This document shows, piece by piece, positions 1 through 8,815 of a DNA stretch of 64,000 nt. The stretch comes from Bacteroidota bacterium (GTDB lineage: Bacteria; Bacteroidota; Bacteroidia; Chitinophagales; Chitinophagaceae), in assembly GCA_028875875.1 (NCBI GenBank), contig JAGWUV010000018.1, positions 1 to 64,000 on the forward strand, in the 5' to 3' direction. Position 1 is the first letter of the stretch, and every line of letters begins with the position of its first letter. The translations under genes and the position numbers were made by a program. Below the pieces are notes generated by a model. The model was not told the origin of the DNA and ran no database searches. It saw only the letters and a list, made by a program, of their open reading frames with translations.

Positions 1-354
1 TATGCTCCAATAAAATCAGATCGAGATTTAATGGATTTATATACCAATGCCTTATTCCTAATTTACCCAAGCTTATATGAGGGTTTCGGATTCCCCATAA
101 TCGAAGCTTTTGGCTATGGATGCCCGGTGTTAACCGGTAACACTTCAAGCATGAAAGAAATTGGTGGAGATTTAGCAGATTATTTCAACCCTTACTCTAT
201 TGAAAGCATGACGACAGCAATACAACTTCAATTAAAAAATAATGATCAAATATTAAAAAACTATTCAGCAAGAATACAGTACAGTCAACAATTTACCTGG
301 GATAGAACAATTAAAAACACCCTGAATGTCTATAAAGAACTAGAAAAACATTGA
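1..354 (+). CDS. Glycosyltransferase family 4, C-terminal fragment (5' end outside window)
   Basis: The reading frame is open from base 1, so the gene is truncated by the window edge and only about 117 C-terminal residues are visible. They hold the typical end of a GT-B fold, GT4-type glycosyltransferase: YPSLYEGFGFPIIEA, where the EGFG...E part forms the nucleotide-sugar diphosphate-binding site, followed by GCPVLTG and a helix ending in FTWDRT. Such enzymes move a sugar from a nucleotide donor onto a lipid-linked or surface glycan at the cytoplasmic face of the membrane. With the methyltransferase and GT2 gene that follow, it suggests the end of a capsule or O-antigen region. The family call is firm. 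The donor and acceptor cannot be told. Confidence 0.85.
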   Translation, partial: YAPIKSDRDLMDLYTNALFLIYPSLYEGFGFPIIEAFGYGCPVLTGNTSSMKEIGGDLADYFNPYSIESMTTAIQLQLKNNDQILKNYSARIQYSQQFTWDRTIKNTLNVYKELEKH

Positions 355-578
355 ATCGCACATCCCAGGCTTAATCTAATCGTTTAAAACCTATCCCATT
401 GCAGTAATTTACTTAATGCATTTCTGAAATAATAAGAACAACAACAGTATTAGGAACAGCAAAATAATGCTATTAGAATTGTGATATCTTTAGCCCCCCG
501 AATATTATATTCTAATAACCTTAATAGTAACTATACAAACAGCTATTTCATTCAATTCAATTTTTTAAAAAATATACA

Positions 579-1328
579 ATGAAGTTTAAACCCCTAAAGG
601 CTATTAAAGTTTTATTTGGACAAGAATCTTCTACTCAACCTGCGTTGGGAAATGATTTTGAAGACATTCATAAAGAAATAATTGCAAAGGTTCGTCCATA
701 TACGATGACAAGTGCTGAAAGGTTATACGGATTGATAGAAGCCGTAAAATATGTTGTTAAATATAACATTCCGGGAGACTTTGTTGAATGTGGCGTGTGG
801 AAAGGTGGAAGCATGATGGCCATTGCCGAAACATTGGTAAAGCTAGGTGTTACAGACAGGCAGCTTTACTTGTATGATACTTTTGCCGGAATGACTGCTC
901 CGACTAAAGAAGATATTGATCAATTAAACAGAGACGCTGCAACGCAACTAAATCAGCAGAGTGCTCAAAAGGAAGAAAGTGTTGTTTGGGCTTATTCCAC
1001 ATTAGATGAAGTGAAGAAAAATATCAGTCTTATCAACTATCCTAAAAACAATATCCATTTTATTGAAGGAGATGTTTTACAAACTATCCCTAAAATTGTT
1101 CCCAGTCAAATAGCACTATTGCGATTGGATACAGATTGGTACGAATCCACCAAACATGAAATGGAACATTTATTCCCAATTCTCTGTACTAAAGGTGTAT
1201 TGATAATTGATGATTATGGATTTTGGAAAGGCTCGAGAAAAGCAGTTGATGAATATATTGAAAACAACCACGTTCAAATACTGCTAAACAGAATGGATGA
1301 AACGGGAAGAATTGCCATTAAACTATAA
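579..1328 (+). CDS. TylF/MycF-family class I methyltransferase
   Basis: A 249-residue protein of the TylF (macrocin O-methyltransferase) family, SAM-dependent enzymes that methylate hydroxyls on sugars or polyketide-linked sugars. Visible features are the family's SAM-binding start GDFVECGVWKGGSMM (about residues 68-82), YDTFAGM after the second strand, and LDTDWYEST followed by LIIDDYG, which carry the acidic metal and substrate ligands of TylF/MycF enzymes. Length is typical. It lies 224 bases behind a GT4 gene and converges with a GT2 gene with a 7-base gap, so a role in methylating a surface polysaccharide sugar is the natural inference. A weak promoter-like TATCTTTA lies at 485-492. The substrate is unknown. 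Confidence 0.85.
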   Translation: MKFKPLKAIKVLFGQESSTQPALGNDFEDIHKEIIAKVRPYTMTSAERLYGLIEAVKYVVKYNIPGDFVECGVWKGGSMMAIAETLVKLGVTDRQLYLYDTFAGMTAPTKEDIDQLNRDAATQLNQQSAQKEESVVWAYSTLDEVKKNISLINYPKNNIHFIEGDVLQTIPKIVPSQIALLRLDTDWYESTKHEMEHLFPILCTKGVLIIDDYGFWKGSRKAVDEYIENNHVQILLNRMDETGRIAIKL

Positions 1329-1335
1329 TCTCAAT

Positions 1336-2118
1336 TTATACATTTTCCATCTTCATTTGCTTCTTCACCCTAAACAACCATTTACCTAGTGAAGTTTGCA
1401 AAAGGAGATACAGCAATTTTAACCTGAGTTGCCATAACCGGCATAACAATGAAAATCCAAAATACGATTCATATACTTTGATATTCTCTTTCAATGATGC
1501 CAGATATTGCGTAGAGCTTACGCCTGTATCATCAAATGAGGCGAGTGTTTTATCAATGAAGGAATATGGCTCTTTATAAATACGGCACATGAGATCGTAA
1601 TCCATGGCTATTTTATACTCACTTTTAAACAAGCCGCACCTGTTATACACTTCCTTTTTCAAAAACCAGGTAGGGTGCGATACGCTACGCATACCTTTGT
1701 ATAATTGTTTGGCATCAAAAGATTTACCTATTTCAATCCAATGTCCTGCTCGTTTTAACCTTATCTTTCCGCTCACCCATTGAATTGAGGGCTGCTGTTC
1801 AAATGTATTTATTACGGTTTCAAGCACATCATCGGCTGCATACACATCACCTGCATTCAACAAATGAATAATTGTACCATTCGCTCTTTCAATACCTTTA
1901 TTAAAAGCATCTGAAATGCCTTTGTCCCTTTCATTCAGCCATTTCCTGTATGCCGGCTGTGCAGTTGATTCGAGCCATTGCGCTATCTCCGGCCGGGTAG
2001 ACCCATTAATGATCCAATGCTCTAGCGGTTGCACGGTTTGTGCATCTACAGATGCACAGGAGCGCTGCACATCCGGCAGGTTATTAAAACAAATCGTAAC
2101 AACGGTTAGTGTATTCAT
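1336..2118 (-). CDS. Glycosyltransferase family 2
   Basis: A 260-residue GT-A glycosyltransferase. The N-terminus LTVVTICFNN is the nucleotide-binding strand of GT2 enzymes. NERDKGISDAFNKGIERA and LLNAGDVY give the conserved region with the acidic metal-binding site (here AGD in place of the usual DxD), and the C-terminal half contains SHPTWFLKKEVY and AMDYDLMCRI, typical of the WcaA/colanic-acid type. It would add a sugar to a lipid-linked glycan at the inner membrane. The ATG at 2118 lies one base beyond the stop of mqnA, so the two are probably cotranscribed although they are functionally unrelated. The sugar specificity cannot be read from the sequence. Confidence 0.85.
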   Translation of the reverse strand: MNTLTVVTICFNNLPDVQRSCASVDAQTVQPLEHWIINGSTRPEIAQWLESTAQPAYRKWLNERDKGISDAFNKGIERANGTIIHLLNAGDVYAADDVLETVINTFEQQPSIQWVSGKIRLKRAGHWIEIGKSFDAKQLYKGMRSVSHPTWFLKKEVYNRCGLFKSEYKIAMDYDLMCRIYKEPYSFIDKTLASFDDTGVSSTQYLASLKENIKVYESYFGFSLLCRLWQLRLKLLYLLLQTSLGKWLFRVKKQMKMENV

Positions 2119-2119
2119 T

Positions 2120-2917
2120 TTACAACGTACCCAACAATTTTAAAAATTCCTGCAACCCCGCTCTTTTTTCATCAGTCAATTGATAGCTGATATTCTCCGT
2201 ATAATATTTTTTTAAATCATACACATCATACTCAATTTCTTTTACCACTTCATCAATATGGTTGATGCCGTAAGCATTGGCCCTGTTAAAGGCATCAATA
2301 AACCCTTCATCCAACTTTTTATTTGCTATCCAAGCCGCGAATACAAAAGGCTTACCTGTTAAAGCCTTCCAATAAGCAGCGAGGTCATACATATACGGAG
2401 ATATTTTTCTTTGCTCCAACGCCCTGTCGCCTATTACCACACCTGCTGTTTTCCCCTTAATGTGTTCCCGAAAATCTTCTCGGGCATCTTCTATTCGCAA
2501 TTCTTTTTTCCAATAATGCTTTAATAAAACTTTAGCAAGATTAACAGAAGTTCTGCTTTGATAATCGAGCAGCAAAGTATCCACTTCTTCCAAAGGCAAT
2601 TCGCTGAAAATGGCTACAGATACCACTTCACCCTCTGCACCAATACAGTAATCAGTAACAATATGATGTTCTTTTAATTTAGGAATAATAGCCACGGGCA
2701 CCAATCCCACATCTATCTCATCATTCAGTAATTGTGCAGCAATTTTTGAGGGGTAATCTTCCACCAGTTCCACATGCGCTAACAAGCCGCTGCTGCGGTG
2801 TACGCCATATAATAAAGGCTTGGTATTTAAATAACTTACAGCACCAATTCTTATTCTCTTGTCCAATTCAATTAATTTTGCTGCAAAGAAAGAAGTTTTT
2901 TGGTAACTAACAGGCAT
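2120..2917 (-). CDS. mqnA: Chorismate dehydratase, menaquinone biosynthesis (MqnA)
   Basis: Matches the MqnA/MqnD periplasmic-binding-like fold: IRIGAVSYLNTKPLLYG at the N-terminus, DYPSKIAAQLLNDEIDVGLVPVA, then LDYQSRTSVNLAKVLL. MqnA converts chorismate to 3-enolpyruvyl-benzoate, the first step of the futalosine route to menaquinone. SYLNTKPL and the length (about 265 residues) favour MqnA over MqnD. The annotated ATG at 2917 gives a 20-residue tail before the conserved start. A promoter-like TTTCTTTG lies inside that tail at about 2876-2883, so translation could instead begin at the TTG at 2866. It is followed one base later by a GT2 gene on the same strand and is divergent from purB across 172 bases. 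Confidence 0.9.
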   Translation of the reverse strand: MPVSYQKTSFFAAKLIELDKRIRIGAVSYLNTKPLLYGVHRSSGLLAHVELVEDYPSKIAAQLLNDEIDVGLVPVAIIPKLKEHHIVTDYCIGAEGEVVSVAIFSELPLEEVDTLLLDYQSRTSVNLAKVLLKHYWKKELRIEDAREDFREHIKGKTAGVVIGDRALEQRKISPYMYDLAAYWKALTGKPFVFAAWIANKKLDEGFIDAFNRANAYGINHIDEVVKEIEYDVYDLKKYYTENISYQLTDEKRAGLQEFLKLLGTL

Positions 2918-3089
2918 TTGTATTACATAGGATCGCCTTTTGTGTCACTCACTTCAACGTTCGGCACATTGCTGATCATTGAACAAAAAGTACAAGTGTG
3001 CGACGCAACAAAAGCCTCATAGTAATGCAACAGTTGGTACCAAAAACAAAAACTAACAACTAAAAACATTCATCACTCATTATTCTTTC

Positions 3090-4436
3090 ATGGAACTAAA
3101 CAATCTAACTGCTATCTCTCCTATCGATGGCCGCTATCGTAAACAGGTATCTCATTTAGACGAATATTTTTCCGAATACGCTTTGATCAAATACCGTGTG
3201 CTGGTTGAGATTGAGTATTTTTTGTTTTTGGCCGATAAAAAGTTTTTTAAGCTTACACCCAAACAAAAAGTACAGGTACAAAAAATTGCAGCAGATTTTA
3301 GTCTGGCCGATGCACAACAAATCAAACAAATTGAATCGATTACCAACCACGATGTAAAAGCGGTTGAATACTTTATAAAAGAACAGTTGGATAAACTGGA
3401 TATTAAAGAAGTGAAAGAGTGGATACACTTTGGATTAACTTCCCAGGACATTAACAACACTTCCATCCCACTTAGTTGGAAGCATTGTATGGAGCATGAA
3501 TACCTGCCCGCCATTGTAAACCTGCATAACCAAATACATACTTTGGCACAGCAATGGAAAGATATACCCATGTTGGCCAGAACCCACGGCCAGCCTGCTT
3601 CTCCTACTCGTTTGGGCAAAGAATGGATGGTGTTTGCAGAACGTATTAATAACCAGGTAAGTTTATTTACACATATCCCATACATGGCCAAATTTGGGGG
3701 TGCTACGGGCAACTTTAATGCACACCACATTGCATTTTCGGGCAAAGATTGGGTAAAACTCGGCAACGAGTTTGTAGATAATTATTTAGGCTTGCAACGT
3801 TTACAATTCACCACACAGATTGAACACTACGATAACATGGCCGCCCATTTTGATGCCATGAAACGCATCAATAATATTTTGATCGACCTGTGCCGTGATG
3901 TGTGGACTTACATCAGCATGGACTACTTCAAACAAAAAACCAAGAAAGGGGAAGTAGGTTCTTCTGCCATGCCGCATAAGGTTAACCCCATTGATTTTGA
4001 AAATGCAGAAGGGAACCTTGGCCTTGCAAATGCTTTGCTGGAGCACCTTTCAGGGAAATTACCAATTTCAAGGCTACAAAGAGATTTAACCGATTCAACG
4101 GTGTTGCGTAACATAGGTATACCTGTGGCACATACTTTAATTGCGATTAAATCTTTATTGAAAGGCTTAGAGAAACTGGTGTTGAACGAAGCTAAACTGA
4201 GAGAAGACCTGGAGCAAAACTGGGCGGTAGTAGCAGAAGCTATTCAAACTATTTTAAGAAGGGAAAACTATCCTAACCCATACGAGGCTTTGAAGGATTT
4301 AACAAGAGGTAACCATACCATCACTAAACAATCTATTCACGATTTTATTGGCAACTTAAAAGTAAGTGCCTCGATCAAAAAAGAACTGAAAGCCATTACA
4401 CCTTGGAATTATGTGGGTGTAAATCCTGAATATTAA
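3090..4436 (+). CDS. purB: Adenylosuccinate lyase
   Basis: A 448-residue member of the fumarase/aspartase superfamily. It opens with LTAISPIDGRYR, as E. coli-type PurB does, has TSQDINNT and ARTHGQPASPTRLGKE (general-base histidine region) and the superfamily signature GSSAMPHKVNPIDFENAEG at about residues 290-310 (the mobile catalytic serine loop). It acts twice in purine synthesis: it splits SAICAR to AICAR plus fumarate and adenylosuccinate to AMP plus fumarate. It is cytoplasmic and monocistronic here, closed by a strong hairpin at 4461-4488. ATG start with no Shine-Dalgarno-like purine stretch, as usual in this phylum. Confidence 0.97.
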   Translation: MELNNLTAISPIDGRYRKQVSHLDEYFSEYALIKYRVLVEIEYFLFLADKKFFKLTPKQKVQVQKIAADFSLADAQQIKQIESITNHDVKAVEYFIKEQLDKLDIKEVKEWIHFGLTSQDINNTSIPLSWKHCMEHEYLPAIVNLHNQIHTLAQQWKDIPMLARTHGQPASPTRLGKEWMVFAERINNQVSLFTHIPYMAKFGGATGNFNAHHIAFSGKDWVKLGNEFVDNYLGLQRLQFTTQIEHYDNMAAHFDAMKRINNILIDLCRDVWTYISMDYFKQKTKKGEVGSSAMPHKVNPIDFENAEGNLGLANALLEHLSGKLPISRLQRDLTDSTVLRNIGIPVAHTLIAIKSLLKGLEKLVLNEAKLREDLEQNWAVVAEAIQTILRRENYPNPYEALKDLTRGNHTITKQSIHDFIGNLKVSASIKKELKAITPWNYVGVNPEY

Positions 4437-4460
4437 TTGCAAGAAAAATAGCTGTAAAAT

Positions 4461-4488
4461 AAAAACGCCTCTTTGAAGAGGCGTTTTT
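4461..4488. terminator. Bidirectional intrinsic terminator between purB and tRNA-Arg
   Basis: Perfect inverted repeat: 13 bases AAAAACGCCTCTT (4461-4473), a two-base centre, then the complement (4476-4488). The T-run following the stem on the + strand ends purB, and the T-run on the - strand lies just past the 3' end of the tRNA, so one hairpin can serve both transcripts. Confidence 0.88.
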
Positions 4489-4490
4489 TG

Positions 4491-4564
4491 TGATCCGGAT
4501 TGGATTCAAACCAATGACCCACAGCTTAGAAGGCTGTTGCTCTATTCAGCTGAGCTACCGGACC
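4491..4564 (-). tRNA. tRNA-Arg (anticodon UCU)
   Basis: On the minus strand the 74-nt sequence folds as a cloverleaf. The acceptor stem is GGTCCGG with CCGGATC (one G-U pair), the D-arm starts TAGCTCAGCTGA, the anticodon stem is ACAGC/GCTGT with loop CTTCTAA giving anticodon TCT, and the T-arm carries GGTTTGAATCC. The discriminator is A and CCA is not encoded (the next bases are CAA), so it must be added by the nucleotidyltransferase. It decodes AGA/AGG. A perfect promoter lies 18 bases upstream and the purB-side hairpin terminates it. Confidence 0.97.
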
Positions 4565-4582
4565 ATTCTTTTTTAGAGGCAG

Positions 4583-4613
4583 CAAAAGTAAATTTTAATT
4601 AGTTTGCAACCAA
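4583..4613 (-). promoter_or_regulatory. Housekeeping-type Bacteroidota promoter for tRNA-Arg
   Basis: On the minus strand: -33 element TTG (4611-4613), 20-base spacer, and -7 element TACTTTTG (4583-4590), an exact match to TTG-N17-23-TAnnTTTG as described for Bacteroides and Flavobacterium. It ends 18 bases before the mature tRNA 5' end, leaving a short leader for RNase P. Confidence 0.85.
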
Positions 4614-4626
4614 ACACAATTCGTAA

Positions 4627-5298
4627 ATGGAAGTAAAAATTGAGCCGAGTTGGAAAGAAATTTTAAAAAATGAATTTTCTAAACCCTATTTTCTTCAGAT
4701 CGCAACACATTTAAAAACTGAAAGAGCTACAGGGGCTACCATTTACCCACCCGGCCAACTCATTTTCAATGCCTTTGAAAAAACACCTTTTGATAAAGTG
4801 AAAGTAGTGATACTGGGGCAAGATCCCTATCATGGTCCCAAACAAGCCATGGGGCTGAGTTTCAGTGTACCCGATGGAATTTCGGCACCGCCTTCGCTAA
4901 TCAATATATTTAAGGAATTGAATAAAGATATCGGTATGCCCATACCCGCTACCGGTAATCTTACCAAATGGGCAGATCAAGGCGTGTTGCTTTTAAATGC
5001 TGTTCTCACAGTAAGAGCCAATGAACCTGCCAGCCACTCTAAAATCGGATGGATGGATTTTACAGACGCAGTGATCAAAAAAATATCTGAAGAAAAAAGA
5101 GGTGTGGTGTTTTTATTATGGGGAAGATTTGCACAAGACAAACAAGTATTGATCGATGAAACCAAACATTTTGTTTTGAAAGCTGCCCACCCCTCGCCTT
5201 TTAGTGCCGATAAGGGTTTCTTTGGCTGCAAACATTTTAGCAGAACAAATGAGTTATTAATTAAACAAGGATTAGACCCAATAGACTGGTCGCTTTAA
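4627..5298 (+). CDS. ung: Uracil-DNA glycosylase, family 1
   Basis: A 223-residue family-1 UNG that removes uracil from DNA to start base-excision repair. The catalytic water-activating loop VVILGQDPYHGPKQAMG (about residues 60-76) contains the GQDPYH motif with its catalytic Asp. FSVPDGISAPPSLINIFKEL, LLNAVLTV and the DNA-intercalating loop HPSPFSADKGFFG (catalytic His and following Leu-loop region) are also present. Full length. It is followed 13 bases later by the acyltransferase gene, probably cotranscribed. A TTAGTTTG element at 4600-4607, one base off the -7 consensus, is its likely promoter and lies back to back with the tRNA promoter. Confidence 0.97.
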   Translation: MEVKIEPSWKEILKNEFSKPYFLQIATHLKTERATGATIYPPGQLIFNAFEKTPFDKVKVVILGQDPYHGPKQAMGLSFSVPDGISAPPSLINIFKELNKDIGMPIPATGNLTKWADQGVLLLNAVLTVRANEPASHSKIGWMDFTDAVIKKISEEKRGVVFLLWGRFAQDKQVLIDETKHFVLKAAHPSPFSADKGFFGCKHFSRTNELLIKQGLDPIDWSL

Positions 5299-5311
5299 CT
5301 AACTTCACCGT

Positions 5312-6046
5312 ATGAAATGGATTAAGGAAATATTTGCACGTATTTGGGCTTTATGGGGATTGATCAGTTTTTTGCTCACGTTTCTCATCATATTCCTTCC
5401 CTCTATGTTTTGTTACCTACTTCCATCTTATAAAGGGCAGGATATTTTTATTAAAATAGCAAGATTCTGGATGCATATTTGGCTTCCATTAATAGGTTGC
5501 CCGGTGAAGGTAAAGGGGAAAGAAAACTTCGCTAAGAATCAGGCCTATATCGTAACGTGTAACCACAATGCGTTGATGGACGTACCATTATCATCTCCAT
5601 TCATTCCCGGCCCCAATAAAACAATTGCTAAATCTTCTTTTGTAAAAATCCCTTTGTTTGGATGGTTTTACCGCAAAGGCTCTGTATTGGTGAACAGGAA
5701 AAGCGATGCCAGCAGGCGTGCCAGTTTTGAAGCTATGAAAAAAGTTTTAGCCGAAGGCATGCATATGTGTATTTATCCTGAAGGAACAAGGAACAGAGGT
5801 AAAGAACCTTTAAAATCTTTTTATGACGGTGCATTCAAACTGGCTACCGTAACCAATACACCGGTTGTACCAGCTTTGATCTTCAATACTAAAAAAGCAA
5901 TGCCGGTACATAAAACCTTCTATTTGCTTCCTAAAAAACTTGAAATTCATTTTCTTCCTCCTGTTTCTGTAGAAGATCTGTCAACGGAAGAATTAAAAAG
6001 AAAAGTTTTTCAAATCATGCATGATTACTACGTTATGCATCAGTAA
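5312..6046 (+). CDS. 1-acyl-sn-glycerol-3-phosphate acyltransferase-like protein (PlsC family)
   Basis: A 244-residue membrane protein with two N-terminal hydrophobic segments (about residues 12-40) followed by the PlsC/LPLAT domain. The acyltransferase block I reads CNHNALMD (the NHxxxxD catalytic motif), block II is around KGSVLVNRKS, and block III is YPEGTRNRG. It would transfer a fatty acyl chain onto lysophosphatidic acid, or a related lyso- or aminolipid, at the inner membrane. It lies 13 bases after ung. Its stop overlaps the convergent lptD end by 7 bases. Whether it is the main PlsC or a specialised lipid acyltransferase of Bacteroidota (which make aminolipids) cannot be decided. Confidence 0.88.
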   Translation: MKWIKEIFARIWALWGLISFLLTFLIIFLPSMFCYLLPSYKGQDIFIKIARFWMHIWLPLIGCPVKVKGKENFAKNQAYIVTCNHNALMDVPLSSPFIPGPNKTIAKSSFVKIPLFGWFYRKGSVLVNRKSDASRRASFEAMKKVLAEGMHMCIYPEGTRNRGKEPLKSFYDGAFKLATVTNTPVVPALIFNTKKAMPVHKTFYLLPKKLEIHFLPPVSVEDLSTEELKRKVFQIMHDYYVMHQ

Positions 6047-8742
6047 GGAGAATTGGAGAATGTTCTGGCACGGTTGATACGCAGATCCCTTAAAATACCG
6101 GATTTAGGATTGAATGTAATGTTGAAAGAACGGTACAAACCTATTGGCGTAACGTTGATAGACAACTGCCAACAGTGCATTTCGCGGGATATGAACATAC
6201 TGAATTGTTGCAGCGTTCTTGTTTTCAGATCAAGATAACCGTTACCGCCCATTTTCCATTTAGGTGTTAAACTGAAATCTCCATTGAAGTTTACACTGGA
6301 ATAAGTCATTGTTCCAAAAACATATTTTCCATCCGTATCTAACATCAATTGCTTGGTAAAACTTAGCGAATAAGAAAGGTTGATGCTCCATGGAATATCA
6401 AAATCTGTATACTCGGCCGGGTTAGCTCTTGCAAACTGCAATTGCCGTTGCTGCTCATCGGGAGTCATGAATGGATCAACAGGAATTTGAGTATCCTTAT
6501 CATCCTTACCCGATTTTGATTTGCTCTTGAATTGCGTAGAAAGTGCGATATTACCACTAGTTATCCTTCCCAAGGTAGGGTGCGGGCCGTTCCAGGCGTA
6601 CACATTTTTTCTGTAGCCCAAACTATCTGCCTGGTAAGGATCTAGTGTTGCACTGGCGGTGATATTTATTTTATCGAACAAAGTGCTTCGGGCATACAAG
6701 TTAAAAGGTGCCAAAGCAAAACTATCCGCCATCAGGTTGTAAGAAGAGTTGAAACCAAAGCCATCCAGCAGCTTGATTTTTTTGGTGGCAGTGGCAGAAG
6801 TATCCTTCTTATCCTTCACCTTCATCTCTAACAGGTTATCTATTCCAAAACTGATACCGCCAAAATTTCCTTCAGAAAAAGGCCCGGGCACGGCGCCATC
6901 AAATTGTGAGTAACGCATGTAATGGCCAAACGAGTCGATCTTCACATTGTAATAATACTGGCTTGATAAGTCTGGCTTATAAGTAAACGAAATACTCGGC
7001 CTCACTTCGTGGCGTATCTTGGCATGTTTTAATGCATAGGTTCCGAATATCCGGGTACTTACACTCATTCCAAAACTCATTTCTCTTCCTGTGTAAAAAC
7101 CTTTCTGTATGCTTGTATCCAGCCGTTCATTCACAGAATCCCATCTCCTGAATATTTTTTGGCCATACCATCTTTCCTGGTAAGAAACCGATGGGCTTAA
7201 AGTGAAAGGACCTAACTGCGGTAAGGTTAAAGAAATAGGAATTGAGTGTTGGGCCCCCCATTGCAAAGTGTCCAGTATCTTTTTAAACGTAACCGCCGAA
7301 TCGTAGAATGAAACCTGGTTTTGAATATTACCGCTATAGCCAATACCTATGTTCTCGTACCATTTGGGCGTTCCTACCTTGTCTTTCTTTTGGAAAGGAT
7401 AAAATGTAACCACACTCATAGTTACGTTGGGCAGGTTCATATTTACCAGCCTTGTATTATTATTCTGGTTATGATTGAAGCTAAGTGAAAGATTGGCCTT
7501 ACCCTTAAAATCTTTGGTATAACTGATAGAGGAGCTTAACTGGTTCTGGTAATTCTGGTAAGGATTATTGAGCAAATACTGATTAAATTTAGTGCTCCCA
7601 AAGTTCACGTTGGCACTGAAAGAAGTTCCCGGCCTTGCTTTGGAATCACGTGTGTGTGTCCAGTTTAGCATGAAAGAGCTCGATTTGGTAAACTCATCCG
7701 GTGAGTACGTATTCCTGTTTAACATTACGGTCTTCTGCAATGTTAAGTTGAAGGCACCCGTGTAATGATAGCGTTTCAGGTATTTGGGATTCACGCTTAA
7801 CATCCATCCACCATAGGAATACAAGTTGCTTCTTAATGTAACATCAGCATTATCACTAAGCACTTTATAATATCCCAATCCTTCCAAACCCATACCAAAA
7901 TCCTCACTCATTGTAAACTGTGGCGCCATGATACCGGAGTGCCTGCCACGATAAAGCGGGAAAATACCAAAGGGAATACCGATAGGGATAGGAATTCCTT
8001 CAACCTCAGCTGAAGTGGGACCACTCACCGCAAGCTTATCATTGATCATCTTCAGTTTGCGGGTTCTGAAAGCAAAATGCGGGGTATCCAAATTACATGT
8101 TGTAAATCTTCCCCTGTAACCGTAAAATATATCCTTATCCACTTTTTTCAGCACTTGGGCATTCACAAATAACTCACCTTCCTGGTAAAAGGTATTGGTG
8201 GTACGCCCTTTCATGGTCTTCATGTTAAAGCTGATCGTATCACTTACAGATTTCATTTCACCCTGCGTAAACTTGGGCTTATTCAACGGGCTGTTCGACG
8301 TATCTGTACCACCGTAAGCCCTGATCATCTGCGATTGCTGATCATACCTTATCGTTGCAGCTTCAAGCTCAAGATCTTTGTAGTGTGTATTGGCTTTGCC
8401 ATATAAAATAAATTCTTTGCTGGGTATGATAAGTACTCCGGAATCAGCAGCAGTATATTTAACAGGTGCATCTAAAGAGTCTTTGGAAACATTAATCGTA
8501 TCAACTGTTGTGAGTGTGGTATCTTTTTTCTTAAAAACAAGGGTGTCAGCATCAGTGATATTTACTGTATCTGTTAAAGTATCTTTCTTAGCAGGAACCG
8601 TATCGTTAAAACTTGTTAACGAATTGACAAAAAAAGCCGATGAATGCTTTAAAGCTTTTAATTGCAGGGAAAATATCAGCATACAGCACACAGCCATAAT
8701 ACCTGCATATCTTTTTACGTTAATTTTACCGTCGTTGGTCAT
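6040..8742 (-). CDS. lptD: LPS-assembly outer-membrane protein LptD
   Basis: A 900-residue protein of the Bacteroidota LptD type, which inserts lipopolysaccharide into the outer leaflet. It has a signal/anchor segment (AGIMAVCCMLIFSLQL), a Thr/Val/Asp-rich linker, an OstA-like beta-jellyroll domain (about residues 110-260), the conserved PIPIGIPFGIFPLYRGRHSG junction, then a long amphipathic beta-strand region to the C-terminus forming the barrel. A frame starting at TTG 8757 is open, but that TTG is the end of the -7 element at 8755-8762, so I start at ATG 8742. It is divergent from the amidase gene across 73 bases. The nearby OstA-like and MlaD genes support an envelope-lipid role. Confidence 0.88.
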   Translation of the reverse strand: MTNDGKINVKRYAGIMAVCCMLIFSLQLKALKHSSAFFVNSLTSFNDTVPAKKDTLTDTVNITDADTLVFKKKDTTLTTVDTINVSKDSLDAPVKYTAADSGVLIIPSKEFILYGKANTHYKDLELEAATIRYDQQSQMIRAYGGTDTSNSPLNKPKFTQGEMKSVSDTISFNMKTMKGRTTNTFYQEGELFVNAQVLKKVDKDIFYGYRGRFTTCNLDTPHFAFRTRKLKMINDKLAVSGPTSAEVEGIPIPIGIPFGIFPLYRGRHSGIMAPQFTMSEDFGMGLEGLGYYKVLSDNADVTLRSNLYSYGGWMLSVNPKYLKRYHYTGAFNLTLQKTVMLNRNTYSPDEFTKSSSFMLNWTHTRDSKARPGTSFSANVNFGSTKFNQYLLNNPYQNYQNQLSSSISYTKDFKGKANLSLSFNHNQNNNTRLVNMNLPNVTMSVVTFYPFQKKDKVGTPKWYENIGIGYSGNIQNQVSFYDSAVTFKKILDTLQWGAQHSIPISLTLPQLGPFTLSPSVSYQERWYGQKIFRRWDSVNERLDTSIQKGFYTGREMSFGMSVSTRIFGTYALKHAKIRHEVRPSISFTYKPDLSSQYYYNVKIDSFGHYMRYSQFDGAVPGPFSEGNFGGISFGIDNLLEMKVKDKKDTSATATKKIKLLDGFGFNSSYNLMADSFALAPFNLYARSTLFDKINITASATLDPYQADSLGYRKNVYAWNGPHPTLGRITSGNIALSTQFKSKSKSGKDDKDTQIPVDPFMTPDEQQRQLQFARANPAEYTDFDIPWSINLSYSLSFTKQLMLDTDGKYVFGTMTYSSVNFNGDFSLTPKWKMGGNGYLDLKTRTLQQFSMFISREMHCWQLSINVTPIGLYRSFNITFNPKSGILRDLRINRARTFSNSPY

Positions 8743-8754
8743 ATTAGCTGTGGG

Positions 8755-8762
8755 CAAAAGTA
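8755..8762 (-). promoter_or_regulatory. -7 element of lptD promoter
   Basis: TACTTTTG on the minus strand is an exact TAnnTTTG match ending 12 bases before the lptD ATG, predicting a leader of only about 5-8 nt. No clear -33 TTG is seen at the right distance. Its last three bases are the TTG that would otherwise look like a start codon. Confidence 0.7.
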
Positions 8763-8815
8763 AGTGCTTCGGGTTAATATAAAATGGTTATACAACATCC
8801 CTTTAACGAAATGAT

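Noticed and set aside
357-578. Possible small gene or RNA in the 222-base gap between the GT4 and TylF-like genes
   Set aside because: Only a weak promoter-like TATCTTTA (485-492) and AT-rich sequence are visible; no frame or fold of note.
3152-4114. Several long frames antisense to purB (up to 204 codons)
   Set aside because: They lie wholly within a strongly conserved gene, and show Cys/Ser-rich compositions typical of antisense reading.
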